Notes under the pieces: model-generated
What the model was told of the DNA's origin: nothing
Databases searched by the model: none
What the model saw: only the letters and a program-made list of their open reading frames with translations
Translations under genes and position numbers: made by a program
Source of the DNA: Rufibacter tibetensis
GTDB lineage: Bacteria > Bacteroidota > Bacteroidia > Cytophagales > Hymenobacteraceae
Reading direction: 5' to 3'
NCBI RefSeq assembly: GCF_001310085.1
Contig: NZ_CP012643.1
Span: 2,387,001-2,451,000 of the forward strand
DNA length: 64,000 nt
Part shown: piece after piece, positions 1-8,341 of the stretch
Position numbering within the stretch: the stretch's first letter is position 1
Layout of the letters: every line of letters begins with the position of its first letter

Positions 1-1
1 C

Positions 2-574
2 TATTTTCACCGCATCAACCTGGATAAGGACAAGAGCTCCATCTGGAACGGACTAGTCATCAAGGTGAAACCCGGCGCCGGAGTAGCTTTTGAGGAGAAG
101 ATGGTGCGCGAACTGTCCCGTATTGCCAAAGACTGGACCATTGAAGTAACTACCCAGGAGAAAATGCGCCAAAGCAAAGCTAAAGTGACTACTGTACCGA
201 TGGTGGCTTTAGGATTAGTGTGCGGATTCCTGGTGTTTAATGTAGCCTTGGGCTTGTTTGGAGTGCTGTGGTACAACATCAACCGCCGCTACGCCGAAAT
301 TGGGTTGCGGAGAGCCATTGGTGCCTCGTCTAAGCAAATCAGAAACCAGTTTGTAGGCGAAGTGCTGGTGATTGCCACCTTCGGGTTACTGCTGGGCTTG
401 GTGTTGGCGGTTCAGTTCCCGCTGTTGCAAGTGTTCCAGCTTTCAGCCAGTATTTACTGGGAAAGCATTGGTGCCGCTGCCTTCGTGATTTTCCTGCTGG
501 CTACCATTTGCGCAATCTATCCTAGCTACCAGGCATCTAAAATCTTCCCCGCCGTTGCCTTGCATGAAGAGTAA
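2..574 (+). CDS. ABC transporter permease, MacB/FtsX type (C-terminal part)
   Basis: The reading frame is open from the left edge, so the gene begins outside the window and only about 190 C-terminal residues are seen. The visible part has a short extracytoplasmic stretch and then hydrophobic segments separated by the sequence YAEIGLRRAIGAS, a hallmark of the FtsX/MacB permease domain, which couples an ATPase to a periplasmic or lipoprotein substrate. The protein ends with a typical VALHEE tail. A sigma-54 response regulator and a histidine kinase follow on the same strand, an arrangement often seen for MacB-type export systems in Bacteroidota, so the pair may control this transporter (inference). 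Substrate unknown. Confidence 0.85.
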   Translation, partial: YFHRINLDKDKSSIWNGLVIKVKPGAGVAFEEKMVRELSRIAKDWTIEVTTQEKMRQSKAKVTTVPMVALGLVCGFLVFNVALGLFGVLWYNINRRYAEIGLRRAIGASSKQIRNQFVGEVLVIATFGLLLGLVLAVQFPLLQVFQLSASIYWESIGAAAFVIFLLATICAIYPSYQASKIFPAVALHEE

Positions 575-588
575 GATTGCTTCAATAA

Positions 589-640
589 GCCGTTGCGTTT
601 GGGGATTGTTTTTCAGGAAACAGGCGCCAAACGCAACGGC
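589..640. terminator. Palindromic hairpin after ABC permease (repeat-family member)
   Basis: A perfect 14-base outer stem (589-602 with 627-640, GCCGTTGCGTTTGG) encloses an inner element that, on the minus strand, reads GCGCCTGTTTCCTGAAAAAC. It starts 15 bases after the permease stop. It works as a likely 3'-end hairpin and belongs to the dispersed palindrome family described in the findings. There is no T tract right after the stem. Confidence 0.6.
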
Positions 641-789
641 CATTTGTAGTGGTAAACTGGCTTTCTACTGGTGGGATTTTCCAAACCAATGTCAGCGGAA
701 ATGAGCCATAAGCAGGCACTACATTTTTACCCTTCTTTTCTGAAAAACAGCCTAAAAACATTAACTTCACCTACCCGCTCTAAGAACCC

Positions 790-2172
790 ATGATCCTGAT
801 TATTGACGATGACGTAGCCGTACGGGCTTCTTTAAGTTTGTTGCTGAAACAAGCTGGCTACGCTACGGCCCAGGCCGCCGGACCCGAGGAGGCGTTGCAA
901 GTGGCCGCCAAGCAAATGCCCCAATTGGCCCTCATGGACATGAACTTTTCCATGGAAACCACGGGTGAAGATGGGCTGCGTTTGTTAAGTCAATTGAAGC
1001 AGTTGTACCCAGCCGTGCCGGTGATCTTGATTACCGGTTGGGGCTCTATCAACCTGGCGGTGGAAGGTCTCAAAGGCGGCGCTGCCGATTTCATCACCAA
1101 GCCCTGGAACAACGAGGCACTGCTGCAATCCATCAAAACGGCGCTAGAGCTAGCCAAGCCAACCACCGAACCCACCAACGGCAAACTCACCCGCAAACAG
1201 CTGGACGAGCAGTACGATTTCTCTATGATTGTGGGCGAAGACCAAGGCTTGTTGCAGGTGTTGCGCAACGTGGGGCAGATCAGCGCCACCGATGCCTCGG
1301 TGCTCATTGAAGGCGACAGCGGTACGGGCAAAGAACTCATCGCCGAGGCCATCCACCGGAACAGTCACCGCAAGAAAGCACCGTTTGTGAAGGTGAATCT
1401 GGGCGGCATCTCTGCCAGCTTGTTTGAAAGTGAGATGTTTGGGCACCGCCGTGGCGCCTTCACTGATGCCAAAACCGACCGGGTGGGCCGCTTTGAGATG
1501 GCGAATAAAGGCACCATCTTCCTGGACGAGATTGGTGAGCTGGACTTGAGCAGCCAGGTGAAACTATTGCGCGTGCTGCAGGACCGCACCTATGAGGTCC
1601 TCGGCGACAGCCGCTCCAAGAACCTGGACATACGGGTGATCTGCGCTACCAACCGCAAGCTGCAGGAAATGGTGGCCGAAGGCAAGTTCCGAGAAGATCT
1701 GTACTACCGCATCAACCTGATCACGGTGAAACTGCCCGCTTTGCGCGAACGGTCGCAAGATATTCCCTTACTGGTGCAGCACTTTGTGAACAACCTCAAG
1801 CACACGTACCACAAACAAGCGTTGCAGGTGAGCAACAAAGCCCTGAAATGGCTGCGGGAACAGCCGCTGCCGGGCAACATCCGGGAGTTGAAGAACCTGG
1901 TAGAGCGTACGGTGCTGGTGAGCGGCAAGAGCCTGCTGGACGTGGAAGATTTCCAGAACCAATTACAGGGCGGTTTCAAAAAACTAGACCAGAAACTGCT
2001 GCCTTCAGTGGGCGCTATGACCCTGGATGAACTGGAGGCCGGCATGATCAAGAAATCCATGGCCTACTATAACAACAACGTGAGTAAAGTGGCCAAGGCT
2101 CTGGGCGTGAGCCGCGGCTCGTTGTACCGTCGTTTGGAGAAGTTCAACATCCCGTATGACGCTGCGGAATAA
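790..2172 (+). CDS. Sigma-54-dependent response regulator (NtrC family)
   Basis: A 460-residue transcription activator with three domains. The receiver domain (about 1-120) has the acidic pocket at D6-D8, phosphoacceptor D50 and K104. The AAA+ domain (about 140-380) has Walker A GDSGTGKE (175-182) and Walker B GTIFLDEIGE (241-250). A Fis-type helix-turn-helix at the C-terminus ends in SRGSLYRRLEKF. The sigma-54 contact loop reads GAFTDA (222-227) rather than the textbook GAFTGA; the key threonine is kept. Start ATG at 790; the stop overlaps the start of the downstream kinase, so the two are translationally coupled. It should activate sigma-54 promoters, possibly that of the adjacent ABC exporter (inference). 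Confidence 0.93.
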   Translation: MILIIDDDVAVRASLSLLLKQAGYATAQAAGPEEALQVAAKQMPQLALMDMNFSMETTGEDGLRLLSQLKQLYPAVPVILITGWGSINLAVEGLKGGAADFITKPWNNEALLQSIKTALELAKPTTEPTNGKLTRKQLDEQYDFSMIVGEDQGLLQVLRNVGQISATDASVLIEGDSGTGKELIAEAIHRNSHRKKAPFVKVNLGGISASLFESEMFGHRRGAFTDAKTDRVGRFEMANKGTIFLDEIGELDLSSQVKLLRVLQDRTYEVLGDSRSKNLDIRVICATNRKLQEMVAEGKFREDLYYRINLITVKLPALRERSQDIPLLVQHFVNNLKHTYHKQALQVSNKALKWLREQPLPGNIRELKNLVERTVLVSGKSLLDVEDFQNQLQGGFKKLDQKLLPSVGAMTLDELEAGMIKKSMAYYNNNVSKVAKALGVSRGSLYRRLEKFNIPYDAAE

Positions 2173-3454
2173 GTTTATTCTGGCGGCAGTCTTGTTGCAC
2201 CTGGCGCTGGTGGTGCTGGCCTGGCAACTGCTGGACTACAACAAAGTGCTGTTTGTGGCCGCTGAGGTACTTATTGCCACCAGCATTTTCCTGACCACTA
2301 AACTTTACACTTCTTTTGTGCGGCCGCTCAACCTCATCGCGGCGGGCATTGAATCCATCAAGGATCGTGATTTTTCCATCAAATTCATGGAAACAGGCCA
2401 AAAAGAGGTAGACCAGCTCATACAAGTATACAACCAGATGATGGACGAGCTGCGTCAGGAACGGGTAGTGCAGACTGAGAAACATTTCCTGCTGGAACGC
2501 TTGATTGAGGCCTCACCTTCCGGTATCATCCTGCTGGACACCCATGACCGCGTAGCTGGCCTGAACCCCGCGGCGGCCACGCTGCTGCAAACCTCGGGCA
2601 AGAACATGGTGGGCAAGCCCTTGACCGAATTGCCGCACCACTGGGGAAATTCCCTGCCTAAACTTCCTAAAGACGAGCAGCGCATCATAAGGCCCAACGG
2701 CATCCAGACGTACCGCTGCCGTAAAATCCGCTTCCTGGACCGGGGGTATCACCGCTACTTCATCTTGGTGGAGGAACTCACGCAGGAGTTGCTGGAAAAA
2801 GAGCGCAATGCCTATGAGAAGCTGATCAGGATGATGTCGCACGAGATCAATAACTCCATTGGGGCGGTTAACTCTATTTTGAATTCCTTCTCGTACTTCG
2901 CGCCGCAACTGAACGAAGACACCCAGCCAGATTTTGAGGAAGCCTTGCAAGTCTGCATTACCCGTAACCAGAACCTCGCGGGTTTTATGGCCAATTTCGC
3001 CAATGTCGTCCGGATTCCACCGCCTACCAAACACGAGACCGATCTGCACCAGTTGCTGCAAGGCATCCACCGGCTGATGCTGCCCAGCTTTGAGCGGAAA
3101 CAGGTTTGCTGGCAGTGGGACTTAGCAAAGGATGTTCCGCTTATTGCCTTTGATGTGCAGCAGATGGAACAGGTGCTTATCAACGTAGTAAAAAATGCGC
3201 TGGAAGCCACGGAGCCGGAAGGATGGGTAAAAGTGCAGACCATTGCCTCGCCGCCTCAGCTTCTGATCCAAGACAACGGCAAGCCGATCACGCCAGAGGT
3301 GCAGGAAAAGTTGTTCTCGCCGTTCTTCAGCACCAAAGCCAACGGGCAGGGCATCGGGCTTACTATGGTGCGCGAAATTCTGCTGCACCACGGTTTTTGG
3401 TTCTCCTTGCAAACCGGCCCTGATGGCCTGACTACTTTTCATATCCAGTTTTAG
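2156..3454 (+). CDS. Two-component sensor histidine kinase
   Basis: A 432-residue kinase overlapping the response regulator gene by 17 bases and clearly its partner. Two adjacent hydrophobic helices at about 7-48 leave almost no periplasmic sensor. They are followed by a HAMP-like linker (about 50-105), a PAS-like domain (about 110-210), a dimerisation helix with the H-box SHEINNS (H229), and an ATPase domain with N-box NVVKNALEA, G1 box DNGKP and G2 box GQGIGLTMV. The small external part suggests sensing within the membrane or through the PAS domain. Start is the ATG inside the end of the regulator gene; no later start keeps both membrane helices. Confidence 0.92.
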   Translation: MTLRNKFILAAVLLHLALVVLAWQLLDYNKVLFVAAEVLIATSIFLTTKLYTSFVRPLNLIAAGIESIKDRDFSIKFMETGQKEVDQLIQVYNQMMDELRQERVVQTEKHFLLERLIEASPSGIILLDTHDRVAGLNPAAATLLQTSGKNMVGKPLTELPHHWGNSLPKLPKDEQRIIRPNGIQTYRCRKIRFLDRGYHRYFILVEELTQELLEKERNAYEKLIRMMSHEINNSIGAVNSILNSFSYFAPQLNEDTQPDFEEALQVCITRNQNLAGFMANFANVVRIPPPTKHETDLHQLLQGIHRLMLPSFERKQVCWQWDLAKDVPLIAFDVQQMEQVLINVVKNALEATEPEGWVKVQTIASPPQLLIQDNGKPITPEVQEKLFSPFFSTKANGQGIGLTMVREILLHHGFWFSLQTGPDGLTTFHIQF

Positions 3455-3492
3455 AGCTTGCCATCACCTTCGGCTCAGCAAAACATGCTGCT

Positions 3493-3527
3493 GTTTTCAA
3501 GCTGTTTTTAGAAAAGCGAGCTGAAAC
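3493..3527. repeat. Palindrome-family element between kinase and DUF72 genes
   Basis: Imperfect hairpin of the form GTTTTCAAGCTGTTTTT then AG then AAAAGCGAGCTGAAAC. It lies between two convergent genes, 38 bases after the kinase stop and 4 bases from the stop of the DUF72 gene, so it could terminate both. Several mismatches in the stem. Confidence 0.45.
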
Positions 3528-3531
3528 AAAC

Positions 3532-4440
3532 TTAAAAAAGCTGTCCCTGAATAAACTGCTGTACCTTTTGAGGCCTAGGAAGCTGAAAACCAGTGCGTTT
3601 ATCCAATTCCTCCATTAGGTACACCAAAGCAGGTGGCGCATCTAAGATGTCTTTCTGGTGCATGAAAAAGTAGACCGTGTGCAGGCCCTGCTCCAGCCAT
3701 TGGTGCAGCCTGTCGGCCCAGGCTTGCAGGCGGGTGTAGTCTGAAGGCACCAAACCATGGCCGTTAAACCTTATCATGGCGGTAGAAGTAGTAAGGCGCA
3801 TGTGCAACACATCACGTCGGCCAGCTACATCGGTGATAATGGTGGTGATTTGTCTTTCTGCCAAAGTTTCAAAAGCTTTCTGCGTCACCTTAGATTCCTT
3901 GAACCAGTTCTCGTGCCGGAGCTCTACTGCCAGTGGCACCTCTTTTGGGAAGTGGAGCAGAAATTTCTCCAGCAGGGGCCATTCGTCTGGCCCGAAGAAA
4001 GGAGGCAACTGCAGAAAAGCCATTCCCAGGCTGGGGCCTAACCCTAAAATAGCATCGCAGAAGAGCTTGGTAGGTTCGCCCACATTTTGCAGCAATTGGT
4101 CATGGCTGATGATTTGCGGAAGCTTGGGGCAAAAAACAAAACCCGTTGGCACCGCCTGGCGCCAACGATGAATGGCGCTGGCGTCTGGAATACGGTAGTG
4201 GGTGGTGTTCATCTCCAGGGTGTTAAACTGGCGCGCGTACCAATACAGTAATTGGGCGTCTTGTGCCCCGGCCGGATAGTAAGAGCCAATCCAAGGTTTA
4301 TTAGACCAGGTAGGGCAACCCAGATAGAAAGAAGGTCGCGTAGGCCGTTGGCTTCTGGCAAGTATCTGCTGTGTAGCCGGGTGGTCTTGCGGTAGAGAGA
4401 AATCTACTTTGGAAATATCTGGGAGACGGCCGAAATCCAT
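3532..4440 (-). CDS. DUF72 family protein (YecE-like)
   Basis: A 302-residue protein with the DUF72 TIM-barrel-like fold. Near the N-terminus it carries YLGCPTWSNKPWIGSYYP, matching the family's G-x-W-x-Y region, then TLEMNTTHYRIP, then FLQLPPFFGPDEW, VPLAVELRHENWF, and MIRFNGHG near the end, all typical family blocks. The biochemical function of DUF72 proteins is unknown. The gene stands alone on the minus strand, convergent with the kinase. I saw no TAnnTTTG promoter motif upstream. Confidence 0.88.
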   Translation of the reverse strand: MDFGRLPDISKVDFSLPQDHPATQQILARSQRPTRPSFYLGCPTWSNKPWIGSYYPAGAQDAQLLYWYARQFNTLEMNTTHYRIPDASAIHRWRQAVPTGFVFCPKLPQIISHDQLLQNVGEPTKLFCDAILGLGPSLGMAFLQLPPFFGPDEWPLLEKFLLHFPKEVPLAVELRHENWFKESKVTQKAFETLAERQITTIITDVAGRRDVLHMRLTTSTAMIRFNGHGLVPSDYTRLQAWADRLHQWLEQGLHTVYFFMHQKDILDAPPALVYLMEELDKRTGFQLPRPQKVQQFIQGQLF

Positions 4441-4861
4441 GAGTTTATGATATTGATTTATATCTATATACGTGCTAAAATCGGAGGTAAAAGCCTGTAA
4501 ATGGAGGGCTAACGCTAAGTTTTTAAGAAAAAAACATTTTTATTTTTCCCATTCTATTTTTCCAAGGAATTAGTGCTGTTACGCCTATGTCATTTTAATC
4601 CAATTTAAGGAATAAAAATGGGGTGTAACGCCTCTATGCGCAGAAAATTTATTTGCCCAACCTCAATAATTTGGCATACTACCTTTTATGAAATTAGTTA
4701 TATGTCTCATTTTGTAATTTGGATATTTAATCAAAAATATATTATTTAAACAAGTTTTTAAGAGTTGTAAAGTACTTGCTCACTGGTGGGGTACTTGTTA
4801 GGAAAGAAATTAGGCCTAATTTTGTGCCCTTGAAATTGATGTTCCACAGAAGAAACCTAAA
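4441..4861. other. AT-rich intergenic region without a gene
   Basis: About 420 bases between the divergent DUF72 and rlpA genes. The rlpA promoter is at the right end. Two loosely similar blocks (around 4579 and 4625, each with a TAACGCCT- or TTACGCCT-like core followed by TATG) are visible. A 72-codon minus-strand frame crossing the rlpA start has no coding features. Confidence 0.6.
4795..4824 (+). promoter_or_regulatory. Bacteroidota-type promoter of rlpA
   Basis: TTG at 4795-4797, a 19-base spacer, and TAATTTTG (TAnnTTTG) at 4817-4824. This matches the -33/-7 consensus of the Bacteroidota housekeeping sigma factor. A start site about 5 bases downstream gives a leader of roughly 33 bases before the ATG at 4862. 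Confidence 0.7.
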
Positions 4862-5713
4862 ATGGGGATACAGAAAATTTACTATGCGCTTACCGTTCTT
4901 ATCATTTCTTTCTTCGGTTTTGCTCCCCTTGCCTCTGGGCAGGAGATAGGCGACAAGCAAAACGGATTAGCATCTTGGTACGGGGTTCAATACCACGGAC
5001 GCCCTACCAGCAGCGGAGAGATCTACAACCGTCACAAACTCACGGCGGCCCACAATGAACTTCCTTTAGGCACTAGAGTAAAAGTAACCAATAAAGCTAC
5101 CGGCAAAAGCGTGGTAGTGAAAATTAATGACCGGGGTCCTTTCAGAGGTGCCCGTATTATTGACCTGTCAGAAGCTGCGGCTAAAAAGCTCAGCTATCGC
5201 AAAGAAGGCTTAGCCGATGTTACCGTAGAGGTGCTTGACTTGCCAGAGGCATTTTTAGCTAAACAGGCCAAATCAAAAGAATTGGAGCCTAAGCAAATAA
5301 TCTTAGCGGCAGATATAGCTCCTGCGCCAACACCGGCTACCTTGCCAACTGCTGTTCCGGCTTCCAGCGTCTCTCCTTCAAAAGCATCTGCTACTGCTTC
5401 TGTCTCTATTCCTGCAAGCCCAACGCCAACCTTACGCCTGCCAGAAGAGTTTGTCATTCAGGCAGGGGCGTACAGCAACTTGGTGAATGCACAGGCGCAG
5501 TTGGAGAAACTCCGGAGAATTTACCAGAAAATGCCGATGATGTTGGTAGAGGAAAAGGTAAACGGGCAGAAGGTGCACCGTATCTTGGCCGGACGTTTTG
5601 TTTCCAAAGCCACAGCTGAACAGGCACGGCAGGATTTGGTAAAGAAAGGGTTCCAGGGCTTAGTGAAAAAGGCACCAGAACCGGTGACATTGGCTACTGC
5701 GGCGTCTCTTTAA
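4862..5713 (+). CDS. rlpA: Septal ring lytic transglycosylase RlpA-like, with SPOR domain
   Basis: A 283-residue exported protein. It has a signal peptide (hydrophobic to about residue 27, cleavage near ASG-Q), a double-psi beta-barrel domain (about 34-125) with GLASWYG, SSGEIYN, TAAHNELPLGT and INDRGPF, a long low-complexity Ala/Pro/Ser linker (about 150-195), and a C-terminal SPOR domain (about 196-275, beginning FVIQAGAYSN). RlpA enzymes cut peptide-free glycan strands, and SPOR domains bind denuded septal peptidoglycan. Its own promoter and terminator flank it, so it is probably transcribed alone. Confidence 0.93.
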   Translation: MGIQKIYYALTVLIISFFGFAPLASGQEIGDKQNGLASWYGVQYHGRPTSSGEIYNRHKLTAAHNELPLGTRVKVTNKATGKSVVVKINDRGPFRGARIIDLSEAAAKKLSYRKEGLADVTVEVLDLPEAFLAKQAKSKELEPKQIILAADIAPAPTPATLPTAVPASSVSPSKASATASVSIPASPTPTLRLPEEFVIQAGAYSNLVNAQAQLEKLRRIYQKMPMMLVEEKVNGQKVHRILAGRFVSKATAEQARQDLVKKGFQGLVKKAPEPVTLATAASL

Positions 5714-5740
5714 GATTCCATTGTTTCGCTTACGCTTACT

Positions 5741-5769
5741 GCCAGACCTGTGGTAGTAACAGGTCTGGC
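5741..5769 (+). terminator. rlpA terminator hairpin
   Basis: Perfect 11-base stem GCCAGACCTGT / ACAGGTCTGGC with a 7-base loop, 27 bases after the rlpA stop, followed by TTTG. The T tract is short. Confidence 0.7.
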
Positions 5770-5776
5770 TTTGAAT

Positions 5777-5812
5777 GTTTAAGGTTTGTTTTTCGTAAAA
5801 TGAGCCTGAAAC
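5777..5812. repeat. Palindrome-family element downstream of rlpA
   Basis: Imperfect palindrome with arms GTTTAAGGTTTGTTTT and AAAATGAGCCTGAAAC around the centre TCGT. It follows the rlpA terminator by 7 bases. Arms match at most positions, with one wobble and a few mismatches. Confidence 0.5.
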
Positions 5813-5948
5813 AAAAGTTTCTGAATTTTATTTACGCTAATTTGTTCTTCTCTTGTCTTTCCCCGGAAAGAAGTATTCCGTAAAGGGCTGCTATATGATT
5901 TGGGGAATTAGGAACGTTATCAAGTAAATCAGAAAGTAGAAGTCTGCT

Positions 5949-6848
5949 ATGGGCGAAATAAAAGTTTGGGCAAAGGTACTGTTATTAATGGGAGTGGCCT
6001 TGGGGCTGCACCAGCAAACGCAGGCTCAGATTATTGGCAAGGATAAAAAGAAGATTTTCTTTTGGCAGAAATCTAAAGACCTGGTCGTCGTTACTCCGGT
6101 AGACACGGCTATCTTAAATGATTCTCTGGCAAAACCTTCTCTGGCCATTGCGGCTAAAGACAGTGCGGCAGAGAAAAAGAAAGAGAAAAAAGAGGCCAAG
6201 AAGAAAAAGACTTACTTTGGGTACCGTGTCAAGAAAGGATTTGCCCGGCAAGGCAAAGGGAAAAACCAGATTGTAGAGACCTTCTACTATCTGCGCGAAT
6301 ACAAAGACCCTAATCCGTATGTGCGTGACAAACATTTCTTTGACGTTAAAAAGCGGAGAATCTTCAGGTCCCCTACGCTAGACCCTTCTAAGACCCAGAT
6401 GCTCATCTTGCATGGGCCATACACCAAAAAGCGGGGCGATGTCCTGATTGAGCAAGGCTACTTCTTTGTAGGTGCCAAGCACCTGCGGTGGGAAACCTTT
6501 CGGACAGACAGCACCCTCACCCAGCGGCAACACTATGAAAAGGGCTTCCTGCGTGATGCTGTCATCTCGTATTATGATGCGGCCAAGACCAAGATAAAGG
6601 AAGTGATTCCGTATCAGTACGGTCAGGTGCAGGGCGAATACTACAAGTTCTATGAAAACGGCCAGTTAGAATGGCAGGGAACGTATGACAAAGGCCGAAA
6701 AGTAGGAACCTGGATTAACTTCTATGACTTCAGAGGACGCCGCCAGTATGAGTTCCAATACGCTGAGTCAGCGTTTGACAAACCTATAGAACCCGTGCTT
6801 GTAAAGCAGTACGATCGGCACGGCTCCCTGGTATTCGAGAGAAAATAG
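5949..6848 (+). CDS. Exported MORN-repeat (YwqK-like) protein
   Basis: A 299-residue protein with an N-terminal signal peptide (hydrophobic core about 8-22, cleavage near TQAQ). A Lys/Glu-rich charged stretch (about 70-95, EKKKEKKEAKKKK) follows. The C-terminal half has repeats of the MORN-variant type: GDVLIEQGYFFVGAKHLRW, GEYYKFYENGQLEWQG and DKGRKVGTWINFYD. Such repeats occur in YwqK-type proteins of Bacteroidota, usually of unknown function; the name 'antitoxin' sometimes given to them is not supported here. Gene order gives no further clue. Confidence 0.8.
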   Translation: MGEIKVWAKVLLLMGVALGLHQQTQAQIIGKDKKKIFFWQKSKDLVVVTPVDTAILNDSLAKPSLAIAAKDSAAEKKKEKKEAKKKKTYFGYRVKKGFARQGKGKNQIVETFYYLREYKDPNPYVRDKHFFDVKKRRIFRSPTLDPSKTQMLILHGPYTKKRGDVLIEQGYFFVGAKHLRWETFRTDSTLTQRQHYEKGFLRDAVISYYDAAKTKIKEVIPYQYGQVQGEYYKFYENGQLEWQGTYDKGRKVGTWINFYDFRGRRQYEFQYAESAFDKPIEPVLVKQYDRHGSLVFERK

Positions 6849-6885
6849 TAGTTTCTCTCCTGCTTTAAGCGATAAACAACATATA

Positions 6886-6931
6886 AACCTGTTTAGGGCC
6901 TGTTTTGCTGAGAGCAGGTCCCAAACAGGTT
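6886..6931 (+). terminator. Hairpin of the palindrome family after the MORN gene
   Basis: Arms AACCTGTTTAGGGCCTG and CAGGTCCCAAACAGGTT pair nearly fully around a TTTTGCTGAGAG centre. A T-rich run (TTTGTTTTG) follows. It begins 37 bases after the stop codon. It combines a plausible terminator with the shared GTTTAGGGCCTGTTTT arm. Confidence 0.65.
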
Positions 6932-7007
6932 TTGTTTTGTGACAGTTATTAGTTGCAGTTTCCTAACTCCTTCTGCTCTTTTATAGGAGAGAATTGCTAA
7001 TTAGTGA

Positions 7008-7043
7008 CTCCTTATATATAGAGTTCTCCTTATATATAGAGTT
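7008..7043. repeat. Perfect tandem duplication, two 18-bp copies
   Basis: CTCCTTATATATAGAGTT occurs at 7008-7025 and again at 7026-7043, with no spacer. It lies between the MORN gene and the 3' end of the convergent yraN. Each unit is itself partly palindromic (CT-TATATATA-AG). Confidence 0.9.
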
Positions 7044-7099
7044 GAGTAAGGTAAAAAAGTAGGCTTGGTTTGTGAGGGGGTAAGTTGTAGAAGTGGCAT

Positions 7100-7453
7100 C
7101 TAATGGAATGCATCTTCTATGTGAAAAATCTTTGGCTGATCCTTCTCCCATAGAATTGAGATGACATCAAACCGGACATCATGCTGCCACCCGTGTACCT
7201 CTATGTAATTCTCTGCCGCTAACTGGAGCAAAGCTTCTTTTCTTGAAGACACAGCCTCTTCCGGAAAACCATATTGATGCGTACTTCGGGTTTTTACTTC
7301 TACTAATACCAGTACCTTTTCTTTAGAGGCAATCAAATCTACTTCGGCGCGTTTGTAACGGTAATTCCTTTCCAGTATCCTATACCCTAAGGCACTCAGG
7401 TGTGCCTCAGCAGCCTGTTCCCCAAGTTTGCCCAAAGTAGTATTATGCGCCAT
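7100..7453 (-). CDS. YraN family protein (UPF0102, nuclease-like)
   Basis: A 117-residue protein of the UPF0102/YraN family. It has the N-terminal block LGKLGEQAAEAHLSALGYRILERNYR and the nuclease-fold core AEVDLIASKEKVLVLVEVKTRS, whose D and E-x-K residues resemble the catalytic site of Holliday-junction-resolvase-like endonucleases. Activity of the family is not firmly established. Length is normal. It is divergent from lipB, sharing a 153-base upstream region. Confidence 0.9.
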   Translation of the reverse strand: MAHNTTLGKLGEQAAEAHLSALGYRILERNYRYKRAEVDLIASKEKVLVLVEVKTRSTHQYGFPEEAVSSRKEALLQLAAENYIEVHGWQHDVRFDVISILWEKDQPKIFHIEDAFH

Positions 7454-7606
7454 TTTTGGTAGGTGCGGGTTTAATGAGTAATTTGCACAGTTATCTGATT
7501 ACAAAGCCTTCTATACGTGAAGAGTAGGTTTCTGTATAGGACTAGACATAGGCAGTGCTGCATTGCAGAGTAACACTATATAAAGAGGGAGGTAGGCCGC
7601 AGAACC

Positions 7607-8341
7607 ATGAAGCAGAACAAAGACATTGTTTTTGAGAAAATGGGATTGGTAGATTACCAGCAGGCCTGGGACTATCAGGAGCAGCTTCTAAAAGGAGTAG
7701 TAGATATTAAAACGCAGAACAGGTCTTTGCCAGATTCTGAGAAGCTCTCTACGCCCAACTACCTCCTGCTCTGTCAGCACCCCCATGTGTACACCCTGGG
7801 GAAAAGCGGTCATGAATCACATCTTCTATTAGATGAGCAGGGCCTGGCAGAAAAGAACGCTACATTCTATAAAATCAATCGGGGTGGTGACATCACCTAT
7901 CACGGTCCCGGTCAAATGGTGGCCTACCCTATTCTAGATCTGGAGAACTTCTTTACAGACATTCATCAGTATTTACGGCTCTTGGAAGAAGCCGTCATTC
8001 AGGTGTTGGCAGAGTACGGTGTTCAGGCGGGCAGGATTTCCGGGTTAACGGGTGTGTGGCTTGATTTTGAAGAACAGCGAAATCCCAGAAAGATTTGTGC
8101 TATGGGTGTGAAGTGCAGTCGATGGGTGACCATGCATGGGTTAGCGCTTAACGTGAACACAGACCTTGCTTATTTCGGGAATATTGTGCCCTGCGGCATT
8201 TCAGATAAGGCGGTGACGTCTCTGGAGCAGGAAGTAGGCCGGGTAGTACCTCTGGAAGAGGTGGAGGAAAAGCTGCTTAAGCAGTTGGAAAGATTATTTG
8301 AAGCTAAGATGTTGGTGCAACAGTATGAAGAAAGACATTGA
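7607..8341 (+). CDS. lipB: Octanoyltransferase LipB
   Basis: Transfers the octanoyl group from octanoyl-ACP to lipoyl domains, the first step of lipoate synthesis. The 244-residue protein carries the family blocks HPHVYTLGKSG, NRGGDITYHGPGQMVAYPI, and KICAMGVK with the conserved Lys, then NVPCGI-type IVPCGISDKAVTS with the catalytic Cys. A purine-rich GAGGGAGG lies upstream of the ATG. Its partner lipA is at 61894 and a lipoyl-dependent E1 at 57570, so all are in this window although not in one operon. Confidence 0.96.
   Translation: MKQNKDIVFEKMGLVDYQQAWDYQEQLLKGVVDIKTQNRSLPDSEKLSTPNYLLLCQHPHVYTLGKSGHESHLLLDEQGLAEKNATFYKINRGGDITYHGPGQMVAYPILDLENFFTDIHQYLRLLEEAVIQVLAEYGVQAGRISGLTGVWLDFEEQRNPRKICAMGVKCSRWVTMHGLALNVNTDLAYFGNIVPCGISDKAVTSLEQEVGRVVPLEEVEEKLLKQLERLFEAKMLVQQYEERH

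Noticed and set aside
4742..4960. 72-codon minus-strand frame over the rlpA start
   Set aside because: Crosses the rlpA promoter and the start of rlpA in antisense; composition follows that gene.
8298..8324. Upstream start for the gene after lipB
   Set aside because: Would add nine residues encoded wholly inside lipB; the ATG at 8325 gives a normal N-terminus.
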